DNA of 64,000 bases from Microbacterium stercoris (GTDB taxonomy: Bacteria; Actinomycetota; Actinomycetes; Actinomycetales; Microbacteriaceae), in NCBI RefSeq assembly GCF_017592545.1, contig NZ_JAGFOA010000002.1, positions 496,001 through 560,000 of the forward strand. The letters run 5' to 3'. Under the pieces are notes generated by a model. The model made no database searches, was not told the DNA's origin, and was given only the letters and a program-made list of their open reading frames with translations. The first letter of the stretch is position 1, and every line of letters starts with the position of its first letter. Below are positions 35,731 through 44,958 of the stretch, in pieces. The translations under genes and the position numbers were made by a program.

Positions 35731-36615
35731 GTGAAGCGCTACGAGCCGGCGATCGATCTCGACGCGATCGAGGCCATCGACACCCACGTGCACATCGAGA
35801 TCGACGCGCACGGCCACTCGTCGCTGCCGGCCGACCTCCAGGAGGCGGCGAGCCGCTACTTCCGCACGGACGGCCCGCGCCCCGACCTCGATGCGATCGC
35901 CGGCTACTACCGCGAGCGCCGGATGGCGGCCGTGGTGTTCACGGTGGACGCCGCGACGAACCTCGGCCAGCCGCCCATCTCGAGCGCCGAGATCGCCGAG
36001 GGTGCCGCTCGCAACAACGACGTGCTCATCCCGTACGGCTCGGTCGATCCGCTGCGCGCGGACGCCGCCGACCGCATCCGGCGCCTCATCGACGACCACG
36101 GTGTGCGCGGCTTCAAGTTCCACCCGACTGTGCAGGGCTTCTCGCCCGACGACGCCCGCTTCTTCCCGCTCTACGCGCTCCTCGAGGACGCGGGCGTCCC
36201 CGCGCTGTTCCACACCGGGCAGACGGGCATCGGCGCCGGCATGCCGGGCGGTCGCGGTCTGCGCCTCGCGCTGTCGAACCCGATGCTGCTCGACGAGGTG
36301 GCCGCGGCCTTCCCGCGCCTGCAGATCGTGATGGCCCATCCCTCCGTGCCCTGGCAGGATGAGGCGCTCGCGGTCGCCACGCACAAGCACTCGACCTGGA
36401 TCGACCTGTCGGGCTGGAGCCCGAAGTACTTCCCAGCTGAGCTGGTGCGGCACGCGAACACGCTGCTGAAGGACCGGATCCTGTTCGGCTCCGACTTCCC
36501 GCTGCTCACGCCCGACCGCTGGATCCGGGACGCCGAGTCCGCCGACCTGTTCCGCCCGGAGGTGCTTCCCGGGATCATGAAGCACAACGCCGCCCGTCTG
36601 CTGGGGCTGACGTGA
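35731..36615 (+). CDS. Amidohydrolase-2 family protein (ACMSD-like)
   Basis: The 294-residue TIM-barrel metalloenzyme has the DTHVHIE metal motif at 17-23, FKFHPT, LFHTGQTG, MAHPSVPW and FGSDFPLL. The group includes ACMS decarboxylase, gamma-resorcylate decarboxylase and lactone hydrolases, so decarboxylation or hydrolysis of a cyclic or aromatic acid is possible. It starts with GTG 4 bases after the SDR stop and overlaps the acyl-CoA dehydrogenase by 4 bases. Confidence 0.85.
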   Translation: MKRYEPAIDLDAIEAIDTHVHIEIDAHGHSSLPADLQEAASRYFRTDGPRPDLDAIAGYYRERRMAAVVFTVDAATNLGQPPISSAEIAEGAARNNDVLIPYGSVDPLRADAADRIRRLIDDHGVRGFKFHPTVQGFSPDDARFFPLYALLEDAGVPALFHTGQTGIGAGMPGGRGLRLALSNPMLLDEVAAAFPRLQIVMAHPSVPWQDEALAVATHKHSTWIDLSGWSPKYFPAELVRHANTLLKDRILFGSDFPLLTPDRWIRDAESADLFRPEVLPGIMKHNAARLLGLT

Positions 36616-37784
36616 GCGGCGACGTGCTCGAGCGGCTGGGCTTCGCCGAGCGCCACCTGAGCGCCGCGGCGAGGGCCGTCTTCGACGAGCTGTCCCACAC
36701 GCTCGCCCGCGACGTGGTGCCGCTGCTCGCCGACGCCTGGGACGCCGCGACCATGCCGCCCGAGGTGATCGACGCCCTTGCGCCCCTGCGCCTGATGGAC
36801 CCGCCGGGCGTGGAGCCTGGGGAGGCCGACTCGAGCCTGTTCAGCGGCTTCCGCTGCTTCACCCTCGCGCGGGCCGACGTCTCGGTCGCGACGATCTACA
36901 CGGCTCAGGCAGGCCTGTTCCGCACCACGATCCGCCACGGCGGATCGCCCGAGCAGGTCGAAGAGTGGGATCCGCTTGTGCGCTCCTTCGAGAAGCGCGG
37001 GGTGTTCTGCCTCACCGAGCCGGACCACGGATCCGACATCGCCGGCGGGCTCGCCACGCGCGCCCGCCGCGAGGGGGACACGTGGGTCATCGACGGCGAG
37101 AAGCGCTGGATCGGCGGCGCCGATGCCGCCGACGTGCTGGCGGTGTTCGCCCGCGACGAGGCCGACGGGCAGGTCAAGGCCTTCCTCGTCGACCGCCACG
37201 CCCCGGGTGTGGAGCTGCGGATCATCACCGGCAAGGTCTCGCTGCGTCCCGTGCAGAACGCGCACATCACCCTGCGCGGCGTGCGGGTGGCCGAGGAACG
37301 GCGCCTGGGAGGCGTGAACTCCTGGCGCGACGTGGCGGCCCTGCTGCGTCGGATGCGCTCGGATGTCGCCTGGATCGCCACCGGGCTGCAGGCGGGCGCC
37401 CTCGATGCGGCGATCCGCTATACGACCGCGCGGCAGCAGTTCGGCCGTCCGCTGGGCGGCTTCCAGCTCGTGCAGGAGAAGCTCGCCCGGATGCTCGGCA
37501 ACACCACGTCCTCGCTCGCCCTGGTGACCGCGCTGTCGGCGAACCAGGACGCCGGGACCTGGAGCGACGAGAACTCGGCCCTGGCCAAGATGGTCACCGC
37601 CGAGCGTGCGCGGGAGACCGCCGCGCTCGCCCGGGAGGTGCTCGGCGGCAACGGACTGCTGCTCGAGCACGACGCCGCACGGTTCTTCGCCGACGCGGAG
37701 GCCGTCTACTCCTACGAGGGCACACACGAGATCAACGCCCTCATCGTCGGACGCTCGCTCACGGGCGCATCCGCTTTCGCCTGA
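36612..37784 (+). CDS. Acyl-CoA dehydrogenase
   Basis: The 390-residue flavoenzyme introduces a double bond into an acyl-CoA and passes electrons to ETF. Marks are FCLTEPDHGSDIAGGLATRA (FAD-binding middle domain), RQQFGRPLGGFQLVQEKLARM, and the catalytic glutamate E369 in YEGTHEINALIVGR, placed as in glutaryl-CoA dehydrogenase. It starts with GTG overlapping the amidohydrolase stop. It should feed the MaoC hydratase encoded next. Confidence 0.92.
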   Translation: MSGDVLERLGFAERHLSAAARAVFDELSHTLARDVVPLLADAWDAATMPPEVIDALAPLRLMDPPGVEPGEADSSLFSGFRCFTLARADVSVATIYTAQAGLFRTTIRHGGSPEQVEEWDPLVRSFEKRGVFCLTEPDHGSDIAGGLATRARREGDTWVIDGEKRWIGGADAADVLAVFARDEADGQVKAFLVDRHAPGVELRIITGKVSLRPVQNAHITLRGVRVAEERRLGGVNSWRDVAALLRRMRSDVAWIATGLQAGALDAAIRYTTARQQFGRPLGGFQLVQEKLARMLGNTTSSLALVTALSANQDAGTWSDENSALAKMVTAERARETAALAREVLGGNGLLLEHDAARFFADAEAVYSYEGTHEINALIVGRSLTGASAFA

Positions 37785-37803
37785 ACCACCGCTGGGAGGA
37801 AAC

Positions 37804-38259
37804 ATGACCACCACCGCCACTTTCGACGAACTCACCTCGCTCGCCGGCCGCGACCTCGGATGGACCGAGTGGGCAGAGATCGACCAGGACCGCGTGAACA
37901 CCTTCGCCGACGCCGTCGACGACCACCAGTGGATCCACACCGATCCGGAGCGCGCGAAGGAGGGGCCCTTCGGCGGCGCCATCGCGCACGGCTTCCTGAC
38001 CCTGTCGCTGGCGACCCGGTTCTGGAGCGAGCTGCTCGAGGTCGAGGGCGTCGGCACCAAGGTCAACTACGGTCTCGACAAGGTGCGCTTCATCTCGCCC
38101 GTGCCGGTCGGCTCCCGGATCCGCATGAACGCCGTGATCGCGGAGGTCGAGGAGGTCAAGGGCGACGGGGTGCAGTTCACCGTCGACCAGACCTTCGAGA
38201 TCGAAGGCGCCGGACGTCCCGCCGTCGCAGCCCGCGGGCTGTACCGCTTCTACCGCTGA
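37804..38259 (+). CDS. MaoC-like enoyl-CoA hydratase
   Basis: The 151-residue hot-dog protein carries the R-hydratase dyad D40 and H45 in DDHQWIHTDPERA, followed by FGGAIAHGFLTLS. It would add water to the enoyl-CoA made by the dehydrogenase, and the SDR would oxidise the resulting 3-hydroxyacyl-CoA. The ATG at 37804 has GGAGGA 5 bases upstream. Confidence 0.92.
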   Translation: MTTTATFDELTSLAGRDLGWTEWAEIDQDRVNTFADAVDDHQWIHTDPERAKEGPFGGAIAHGFLTLSLATRFWSELLEVEGVGTKVNYGLDKVRFISPVPVGSRIRMNAVIAEVEEVKGDGVQFTVDQTFEIEGAGRPAVAARGLYRFYR

Positions 38260-38303
38260 CATCCGCATTCCCCCCCCGACCGCACTCGATGACGAGGAGC
38301 CCC

Positions 38304-39929
38304 ATGTCCTACCCGGGGATCGGCACCTGGCCCGCTCGTCGGCGCGCCAGGACGCCCGACAAGACCGCACTGGTGTTCGGCGATGAGTCGTTCACCTACC
38401 GCGAGTTCGCCGACGCGGCGGACCGCGTCGCGACCCTTCTCGCCCTGCACGGCATCGGCCGCGGCGACGCGGTCGCCTACGTGGGCGAGAACAGCCCCGA
38501 GTTCCTGTTCACCCTCTTCGGCGCGGCCCGGCTCGGCGCCGTGTTCGTCCCCGTGAACACGCGACTCGCCCCGCCCGAGGTGACCCACGTGCTCGCCGAC
38601 AGCGGCACCCGGCTCGTCATCTGCGACCCGGAGCTGTGGGACAAGGTCGCACCGGGCATCGAGGAGCGCGGCATCACCAGCGCCATCCCGACCGGGCACG
38701 GCGACGAGGCCGATCCGGGGCTGACGCGCCTGCTGGGCGAGATCGACGCGGGCACCGCGCCGGTCGACGACGCCGGCGCGCCGGAGGATCCCGTGGTGTA
38801 CATGTACACGTCCGGCACCACCGGGCGATCCAAGGGCGCCGTGCTCACCAACGCCAACCTCACGTGGGTGTCGTTGAACTGCATCCTCGACTACGACCTC
38901 CTCTCGAGCGAGGTCGCGCTGCTCATCTCGCCCCTCTTCCACGCCGCCGCGCTCGGGATGGGCGCGCTGCCCCTCGTGCTCAAGGGCGGCACGATCGTGC
39001 TCGAGAGGCGCTTCGACCCGGGCCGCGCGCTGTCGCTCATCCAGCGGCACGGCGTGACCATGCTCAGCGGAGTGCCCACCACCTACCAGCTGCTCGCGGA
39101 TCATCCCGACTGGGCGGCGACCGACCTCGCGAGCCTGCGCCGGCTCACCTGCGGCGGATCGGCGGTGCCCACGCGCATCCTCGACATCTACGAAGCCCGA
39201 GGGCTGAGCTTCACGCAGGGGTACGGCATGACCGAGACCTCGCCCGGGCACACCGCGCTCACCGCCGAGCACACCCGGGACAAGCAGGGCAGCGTCGGGC
39301 TGCCGCACTTCTTCAGCGCCGTGCGGATCGCCGGCGACGACGGCCTGCCCGCCGCGATCGGCGAGGTCGGCGAGATCGAGGCGCGGGGACCGAACGTGTT
39401 CCCCGGGTACCTCAATCTGCCCGAGGTGAATGCGGGAGCCTTCACCGATGACGGCTGGTTCCGCACGGGCGACATGGGCTACCTCGACGCCGAGGGGTTC
39501 CTCTTCATCGCCGACCGGCTGAAGGACCTGATCATCTCGGGCGGCGAGAACATCTACCCGGCCGAGGTCGAGAACCACCTGTTCGACATCGAGGGCGTCA
39601 CGGGGGCCGCCGTCATCGGCGTGCCCGACGAGAAGTGGGGCGAGGTGCCCTGGGCGGTGCTCACGGTGCAGCCGGGCGTCGAGGTGAGCACCCAGGATGT
39701 CCAGGAGCACCTGGCGGGCCGGATCGCGCGGTTCAAGATCCCGAAGAACGTGGTGATCGTCGACGAGCTGCCGCGCACCGCGTCGGGCAAGGTGCGCAAG
39801 GCCGACCTGCGGGCCCGCTTCGGCGGGGCGGCGGCCGCCACGACCCGCCCGATCGGCACGGGGATCCCGTGGCAGACCGAGACCGTGCGGACGGTGGGCG
39901 AGAATCCCGTCGCCCGGCGACGCCGCTGA
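38304..39929 (+). CDS. Acyl-CoA synthetase (AMP-forming)
   Basis: The 541-residue ligase activates a carboxylic acid with ATP and CoA and is the probable first step of the operon's pathway. Visible motifs are the P-loop YTSGTTGRSKGAVLTNAN, the GYGMTETSPGH motif, the hinge GWFRTGDMGYLDAEGFLFIADRLKDLII and the catalytic lysine near the end in RTASGKVRKADL. The ATG at 38304 follows GAGGAG at 38293-38298. It ends the operon and meets the convergent hydrolase gene after 1 base. Confidence 0.93.
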   Translation: MSYPGIGTWPARRRARTPDKTALVFGDESFTYREFADAADRVATLLALHGIGRGDAVAYVGENSPEFLFTLFGAARLGAVFVPVNTRLAPPEVTHVLADSGTRLVICDPELWDKVAPGIEERGITSAIPTGHGDEADPGLTRLLGEIDAGTAPVDDAGAPEDPVVYMYTSGTTGRSKGAVLTNANLTWVSLNCILDYDLLSSEVALLISPLFHAAALGMGALPLVLKGGTIVLERRFDPGRALSLIQRHGVTMLSGVPTTYQLLADHPDWAATDLASLRRLTCGGSAVPTRILDIYEARGLSFTQGYGMTETSPGHTALTAEHTRDKQGSVGLPHFFSAVRIAGDDGLPAAIGEVGEIEARGPNVFPGYLNLPEVNAGAFTDDGWFRTGDMGYLDAEGFLFIADRLKDLIISGGENIYPAEVENHLFDIEGVTGAAVIGVPDEKWGEVPWAVLTVQPGVEVSTQDVQEHLAGRIARFKIPKNVVIVDELPRTASGKVRKADLRARFGGAAAATTRPIGTGIPWQTETVRTVGENPVARRRR

Positions 39930-39930
39930 C

Positions 39931-40698
39931 TCAGGCGATGGGGGCGAGGTAGCTCTCGGCCCACGCCGCGATGATCCGGGCCGCCCGCGCGGCCTGTCCC
40001 TTGCCCGTGAGGAAGTGCCCCGCGCCCTCGAGATCGACGAAGCTGCGCGGATGCGTGGCCTCGAAGAAGATCTCCTGCGCGTTGGTGATCGGCACCATCT
40101 CGTCCTGGGGGTCGTGCAGGATCAGGAGCGCGGTGCGCAGGCGCCCGATGACCTGGGAGAGGTCGGTCGCGCGGAGGTCGTCGATGAAGCCCTTGCGCAG
40201 GGTCAGCTCGCGGCCGCCGATGCGCCACTCCGCCTCGCCCTGATCCATCACGAGCTCGGCGATGTCCTGGAAGTTGTGCTCGGCGTGCTGCGGCTCATAC
40301 GGGGCGCCGACGGTGGCCACCGCCCTCACATCCGGGCACTGCTCGGCCGCCGCGAGCACCGCGGCACCGCCGAACGAGTGGCCCACGAGCAGCGACACCG
40401 GCTTGCCCTGCTCGGCGAGGAAGCGGGTCGCGGCGACCGTGTCGGCGACCTTCAGCGAGAACGACGAGTCGGCCCAGTCGCCGCCGGAGCCGCCCAGACC
40501 GAGGTTGTCGAAGCGCAGCATGCCGATGCCGGCCGCGGCGAGGCCCTTCGAGATGCGTGAGGCGGCGGGGCTGTCCTTGCCGAGCGTCAGCCCGTGGCTG
40601 AACACACCCCATCCCTTCACCGGCCCCTCCGGCACCTCGAGCACCCCGCTGAGCAGAGGACCGGACGTGGAAGCGAACTGAACGGGCTGGCTCGTCAT
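39931..40698 (-). CDS. Alpha/beta hydrolase
   Basis: The 255-residue product has the alpha/beta-hydrolase core with nucleophile S108 in GHSFGG, an acid in HDPQDEMVP and a base in EGAGHFLTG. It resembles OsmC-associated or acyl-transfer hydrolases of about 250 residues. No signal peptide is seen. It is convergent with the CoA-ligase gene and lies 25 bases downstream of the RibD-like gene, probably in one transcript with it. The substrate is unknown. Confidence 0.87.
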   Translation of the reverse strand: MTSQPVQFASTSGPLLSGVLEVPEGPVKGWGVFSHGLTLGKDSPAASRISKGLAAAGIGMLRFDNLGLGGSGGDWADSSFSLKVADTVAATRFLAEQGKPVSLLVGHSFGGAAVLAAAEQCPDVRAVATVGAPYEPQHAEHNFQDIAELVMDQGEAEWRIGGRELTLRKGFIDDLRATDLSQVIGRLRTALLILHDPQDEMVPITNAQEIFFEATHPRSFVDLEGAGHFLTGKGQAARAARIIAAWAESYLAPIA

Positions 40699-40723
40699 GG
40701 ATCCATCGTGGCAGTCCTGACCG

Positions 40724-41284
40724 TCACTGCGTCGCGCGATCCTCCGTGAGCGGGCCGAGCACGCGGTAGCGCGCGGTGAGGAAGTCCTTGTTCTGCGCCG
40801 TCTCGAGCAGCTCCAGGTCGAGACGGCGAGGGAGGATCGCCGCGCCCGCTCCCAGCGTGACCGGCGCGAGGTAGACGATCACCTCGTCGAGCAGCCCGGC
40901 ATCCGCGAACGCGCCCGCGAGCTCGCCGCCGCCGACGACCCAGAGGTCTTTGCCGCCCGCGGCCGCGACCATCTCCTCGTGCACGGCACGCACATCGCCC
41001 GACCGGAAGCGCACGTCGGCCTGCGGCACCGGCGGGGGCGCGAGTTCGCGCGTCGTCATGACCCAGGCGGGCATCGTGTAGAACCACTCGTCGGGGAAGT
41101 GTCGACGCACCCACTCGTAGGTGGTCGACCCCATGACGATCGCGCCGATGTCCGCGACGAACGCGTCGTAGTTGAGCGGGCCGGACTGATCCTGATCCTG
41201 CCTCATCAGCCAGTCGAGCGAGTGATCGGGATCAGCGAGGAAGCCATCGAGCGTGGCCGCCGTGTAGTAGGTGAGCTTCGCCAT
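40724..41284 (-). CDS. Dihydrofolate reductase-family protein (RibD C-terminal domain)
   Basis: The 186-residue product has the RibD-C/DHFR-like fold: KLTYYTAATLDGFLADPDHSLDWL, IVMGSTTYEWV, and DLWVVGGGELAGAFADAGLLDEVIVYLAPVTLG. Stand-alone proteins of this kind are NADPH-dependent reductases of unknown substrate rather than true DHFR. The ATG at 41284 is preferred over one five codons upstream because the fold starts directly after it. Confidence 0.87.
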   Translation of the reverse strand: MAKLTYYTAATLDGFLADPDHSLDWLMRQDQDQSGPLNYDAFVADIGAIVMGSTTYEWVRRHFPDEWFYTMPAWVMTTRELAPPPVPQADVRFRSGDVRAVHEEMVAAAGGKDLWVVGGGELAGAFADAGLLDEVIVYLAPVTLGAGAAILPRRLDLELLETAQNKDFLTARYRVLGPLTEDRATQ

Positions 41285-41332
41285 GCGACGAGTGTGCACC
41301 GGGCCACCGACATCCGCGGCCGAGGCGAGATG

Positions 41333-43186
41333 TCAGACGAGCAGCTGGTGCCGCGCGAGGTCGCGATAGAGCGGGGTCGAGGCGACCAGCTCGCCATGGG
41401 TGCCCTGCCCCACGACCTGGCCCTTCTCGAGAACGACGATTCGGTCGCTGTCGATCACGGTCGACAGGCGGTGCGCGATCACGATCAGCGTGCGCCCCTC
41501 GGCGACCGCGTCGATGGCATCGCGCATCAGCTGCTCGTTGAGCCCGTCGAGCGACGACGTCGACTCGTCGAGCAGCAGGATCGGCGGCGCCGCCAGCAGC
41601 GCTCGGGCGATCGCCAGGCGCTGGCGCTCGCCGCCTGACAGCATCACACCGTCCTCTCCGACCGGGGTGTCGATCCCGAGCGGTGAGCGGTCGATGACCG
41701 AGCCGAGGTTCACGGCGCGCAGCACGCGCTCGCAGTCGGCCGCCGTAGCGTCGGGGGAGGCCAGGCGCAGGTTGTCGGCGATCGTGCCCGCGAGTGTGGG
41801 AGCGTCCTGCTCGACGTACCCGAACCGTGAGCGGAGGTCGTCGCGCGACAGCTCGCGGGCATCCTGTCCGTCGAGCTCGATGACGCCCGCCGTCGGATCG
41901 TAGAAGCGCTCGAGAAGGGCGAGGATGGTCGACTTGCCGGCGCCGCTGGGCCCCACGAGCGCGACGCGTGACCCGCGCGGCACCTCGAAGGTCACGCCCC
42001 GCAGCACGTCGTCGGTGGTGGTGGTCTCATCGAGCGGCACGTGCGCCTCGGACTCCGCCTGGGCGCGGGCCGCAACGGCCGCCTCGGGGTAGCGGAAGCG
42101 CACGTCGCGGAAGGCGATCGCCGGCGCGCCGGCGACCGGCGCGACGGGGCGCGCGCCCTGATCCTGCGCGTCCTCCGTGGGGAGATCCAGCACCTCCTGG
42201 ATGCGCCCGAGCGCGCCGAGCGCCTGGCCCACCGACGCGATCGCGCCGAACGCCTGGCCCAGGGGCATCACGAGCAGCAGCAGGAACATCACGAAGGTCA
42301 CGAGGCTCGAGACGGCCACGGCGCCGGAGGCGACGCGCATCCCGCCCACGCCCAGCACCACGAGCATCGACGCCTGCAGCGCGACGCCCGCGATCGGCAC
42401 CACGAGCGCCGACGCCTTGGCGACCTCGACGCCCGCGTCGTACGCCTCCGTGGCCTTCGTCGTGACCGCCCGCTCCTCGCGTGCGGTGGCTCCCGCGGCG
42501 CGGATCGTGCGCACGGCCCCGATGGCCCGCTCGATGCCGCTCGTGAGCTCGCCCACCAGGGTCTGCTGCCGCGCGGTCGCCCGGCGCATCCGGCCGCTGA
42601 GCGACACCACCGCGAGCACGCTGAGACCCAGCACTCCGACGATCGCGCACAGCAGGATCGGATCGATCAGCAGCATCGCGATCAGGGCGCCCACGAAGAT
42701 CAGGACACCGCCGACGCTGTCGGCGAGCCCCTGCGTCAGCACGGCGTAGAGCATGGTCGTGTCGGTTCCGACCCGGGAGACGAGGTCGCCCGTGCGCCGG
42801 GCGTCGAACTCCGAGATCGGCAGATGGAGGATGCGCGCGATCAGCCGGCGACGGCTCGACAGCACCACCGCCGTGCCGGTGCGCTGCAGGAGGAAGTGCT
42901 GATAGGCGCTGATCGCCGACGACACGACGACGAAGCCCACAAGCGCCCAGACCAGCAGCCCGAGCGCCTCGCCCGCCTGCACGCGCTCGATGACCTGACC
43001 GATCAGCAGCGGCTGCACGAGCGTCGCGACGGCGGCCAGCACGCTCAGCACCGACACCCACACCAGCGTGCGCTTGTGCTCGAAGACGAACGGCAGCAGC
43101 TGCTTCAGGGTCGCGCGCGGCCCGTCGTCCTTCGTGGGGCGGGCGAACGGGGATCGGCGGGAGCGCGTCTCGGACACGTCACTCAT
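41333..43186 (-). CDS. ABC exporter, fused membrane and ATPase domains
   Basis: The 617-residue half-transporter has a six-helix exporter membrane domain (about 35-330) and a nucleotide-binding domain (about 370-610) with Walker A GPSGAGKST, signature LSGGERQR, Walker B ILLLDESTSSLD and the H-loop IAHRLSTV. It would form a homodimer exporting lipids, drugs or peptides. The ATGA start overlaps the stop of a 66-residue HTH protein gene, so expression is coupled to that small regulator. Confidence 0.93.
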   Translation of the reverse strand: MSDVSETRSRRSPFARPTKDDGPRATLKQLLPFVFEHKRTLVWVSVLSVLAAVATLVQPLLIGQVIERVQAGEALGLLVWALVGFVVVSSAISAYQHFLLQRTGTAVVLSSRRRLIARILHLPISEFDARRTGDLVSRVGTDTTMLYAVLTQGLADSVGGVLIFVGALIAMLLIDPILLCAIVGVLGLSVLAVVSLSGRMRRATARQQTLVGELTSGIERAIGAVRTIRAAGATAREERAVTTKATEAYDAGVEVAKASALVVPIAGVALQASMLVVLGVGGMRVASGAVAVSSLVTFVMFLLLLVMPLGQAFGAIASVGQALGALGRIQEVLDLPTEDAQDQGARPVAPVAGAPAIAFRDVRFRYPEAAVAARAQAESEAHVPLDETTTTDDVLRGVTFEVPRGSRVALVGPSGAGKSTILALLERFYDPTAGVIELDGQDARELSRDDLRSRFGYVEQDAPTLAGTIADNLRLASPDATAADCERVLRAVNLGSVIDRSPLGIDTPVGEDGVMLSGGERQRLAIARALLAAPPILLLDESTSSLDGLNEQLMRDAIDAVAEGRTLIVIAHRLSTVIDSDRIVVLEKGQVVGQGTHGELVASTPLYRDLARHQLLV

Positions 43187-43383
43187 TTTCGGCCGAACTT
43201 CTTGTGAGCCGCCTGCTTGCTGATGCCGAGCGCCGTGGCGATGGCCTCCCACGAATAGCCCCGCACGCGCGCGCGACGCACCTGCGCCTCCTCCTCGCGG
43301 CTGAGCTCGCGGCGCTGCTCGGCGATGCGGAAGAGCGCGGGGATCGGATCTCCTCCGTCGGCCGCCTGGATCGTCTCGGTCAT
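43183..43383 (-). CDS. Small helix-turn-helix protein
   Basis: The 66-residue product has an acidic N-terminus and a C-terminal helix-turn-helix resembling sigma region 4 (LSREEEAQVRRARVRGYSWEAIATALGISKQAAHKK). It is encoded directly before an ABC exporter with a 4-base overlap. The 16-bp palindrome just before its start codon (43387-43402) suggests that it controls its own operon. The start codon is so close to the predicted -10 that the mRNA is probably leaderless. Confidence 0.85.
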   Translation of the reverse strand: MTETIQAADGGDPIPALFRIAEQRRELSREEEAQVRRARVRGYSWEAIATALGISKQAAHKKFGRK

Positions 43384-43386
43384 GCG

Positions 43387-43402
43387 GTCAACTTTAGTTG
43401 AC
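43387..43402. promoter_or_regulatory. Palindromic operator overlapping the -10 of the HTH-exporter operon
   Basis: GTCAAC-4-GTTGAC is a perfect 16-bp palindrome 3 bases upstream of the ATG. Read leftward it contains TAAAGT (43396-43391), a good -10 placed for a start at or beside the ATG. No -35 is evident. Confidence 0.65.
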
Positions 43403-43503
43403 TTCTGGGGGATCCGGGGGTGGATCCGCTTCGCCCTCAGCGAAGGGCGCGCGCGGCGCTCTCAGTCACAGTCACGGTGATCCTCCTAGTGAGTGCTGCG
43501 GCC

Positions 43504-44958
43504 TCATGCGACCACCATCCGCTGAAAACGCCGGGCACGGCTTCGATCCAAGGACGCGCCGCTGATCCACAACGAAGCGACCAGTCCCACTCCGGCGATG
43601 ATCACGATCGTCACCGGATGGGTTTCCGCAGTCTGCGTGGTGGCGAGTATTGCCAGGGGGATCATCACGACGATGAGCAACAGGGCCTGGGTCCCCACCT
43701 CCCGCAGCAGCTGGCGCTCACCGTTGTGCTCGTCTCCCCACGCATAGGGCAGAAAGGCCGCGAAGAACACCGCGCATGCCGAGGTCCATATCGCCACGGT
43801 GAACCCGAACGCGAGACGCCAGATGATCCCGTCGGCGCTCATGCAGACGAGTACGACGGCGTAGCCAACGGCCAGCGCGGCACCGATGGCCATCGGCGCG
43901 AAGGCCCGTCCCATCAGAGCCTGCACGCCTCGGACCCGCGCGGTGATCTCCTGCCAAGACCTCGTGCCATCTCTTGAGATGGAGTTATGCGCGTCCATGG
44001 CGATGAAGGCGATGGCGCCGAAAACGAGCACGTCTATGGCTGATGAGCGCGTGGCGGGAAGAGCCCACACGAAGGCAGCTACCAGGATCAGCACCGCGAA
44101 GTTCACGATCGCCTCGCGTGGTGCGCGCGCATCGTGAACCCAGGCTGAACGCTGACGAAGAATGATCGCGGCCAGGAGCCCATCGCCGATGACGTTGCGT
44201 CGCAGGCCTCGTGCCGGCGCCCGCGCTTCCAGCGAGCGCGTGGCCTCGCCGGCGATGAGGAGCACACTCAGGCAAGACGTGACCAGGGTGCCCGTGAGAG
44301 CTGCGAAGAGAGCAGACCACAATTGCGGCCCGCGATCAGTTCCCATCGCCGACCATGGAGCGCCAAACGGGGACCATGAGAGGGTGCGTGCGGCCAGATC
44401 GGTGACGGGCGACAGGTCACCGAGCACACCAGAGGCGAGCCACACCACAGCGGACGCCGTTGCAGCCAGAGCACCGGTCGCGATGCGGATCCCGGCCCTC
44501 GCGGCGCTCGCGACGCGCCCCAGAACGTAGAGGGCGCCGACTGACAGCAACGACGCCGCGGCCGCCGCGACCATGCCCCAAGCTGAGGCACCGCCCGCCC
44601 AACGTTGCAGAGCTATGGCGATCACGAACGCCACAAGAGCGGCGAAGGGAATGCTAACCGCGGCATCGATTGCTGCTGCGAGGACGAGCTCGCGCGTGGA
44701 AAGGCGATAGCGCCGCAGATTCACCGGCAGCATTGTGCGCCCTCCCGGCGCCATCAGCGGCAGGACGAAGAACAGCAGGGAGATCGCGGCGCCCGTCCAC
44801 GGCAGGCTTTGAGCATGCTCTTGCACAGTCAAGACATAGGCGAATGCGGCCCATGTCGCACCTGCGAGGAAGACAAGTGCAGGAAACACCTTTCGGGGAC
44901 CGCCCGAGAGCCAGGCCTGCAACGACGCGAGCTTCAGCGTGAGAAGGGCGTGAGCCAT
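43504..44958 (-). CDS. ABC-2 type transporter permease-like membrane protein
   Basis: The 484-residue product has about 12 hydrophobic helices and no catalytic motif. The gene starts inside the end of an upstream ABC ATPase gene (25-base overlap), so it should be that ATPase's membrane partner. Codon use is visibly less GC-rich than in neighbouring genes, which suggests transfer. Such ATPase-permease pairs serve in antibiotic resistance, bacteriocin immunity or lipid export; which one is unknown. Confidence 0.75.
   Translation of the reverse strand: MAHALLTLKLASLQAWLSGGPRKVFPALVFLAGATWAAFAYVLTVQEHAQSLPWTGAAISLLFFVLPLMAPGGRTMLPVNLRRYRLSTRELVLAAAIDAAVSIPFAALVAFVIAIALQRWAGGASAWGMVAAAAASLLSVGALYVLGRVASAARAGIRIATGALAATASAVVWLASGVLGDLSPVTDLAARTLSWSPFGAPWSAMGTDRGPQLWSALFAALTGTLVTSCLSVLLIAGEATRSLEARAPARGLRRNVIGDGLLAAIILRQRSAWVHDARAPREAIVNFAVLILVAAFVWALPATRSSAIDVLVFGAIAFIAMDAHNSISRDGTRSWQEITARVRGVQALMGRAFAPMAIGAALAVGYAVVLVCMSADGIIWRLAFGFTVAIWTSACAVFFAAFLPYAWGDEHNGERQLLREVGTQALLLIVVMIPLAILATTQTAETHPVTIVIIAGVGLVASLWISGASLDRSRARRFQRMVVA

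Noticed and set aside
43421..43503. Small hairpin CTTCGC-5-GCGAAG near the end of the ABC-2 permease gene
   Set aside because: The 6-bp stem is too short to call a terminator with confidence in this base composition.
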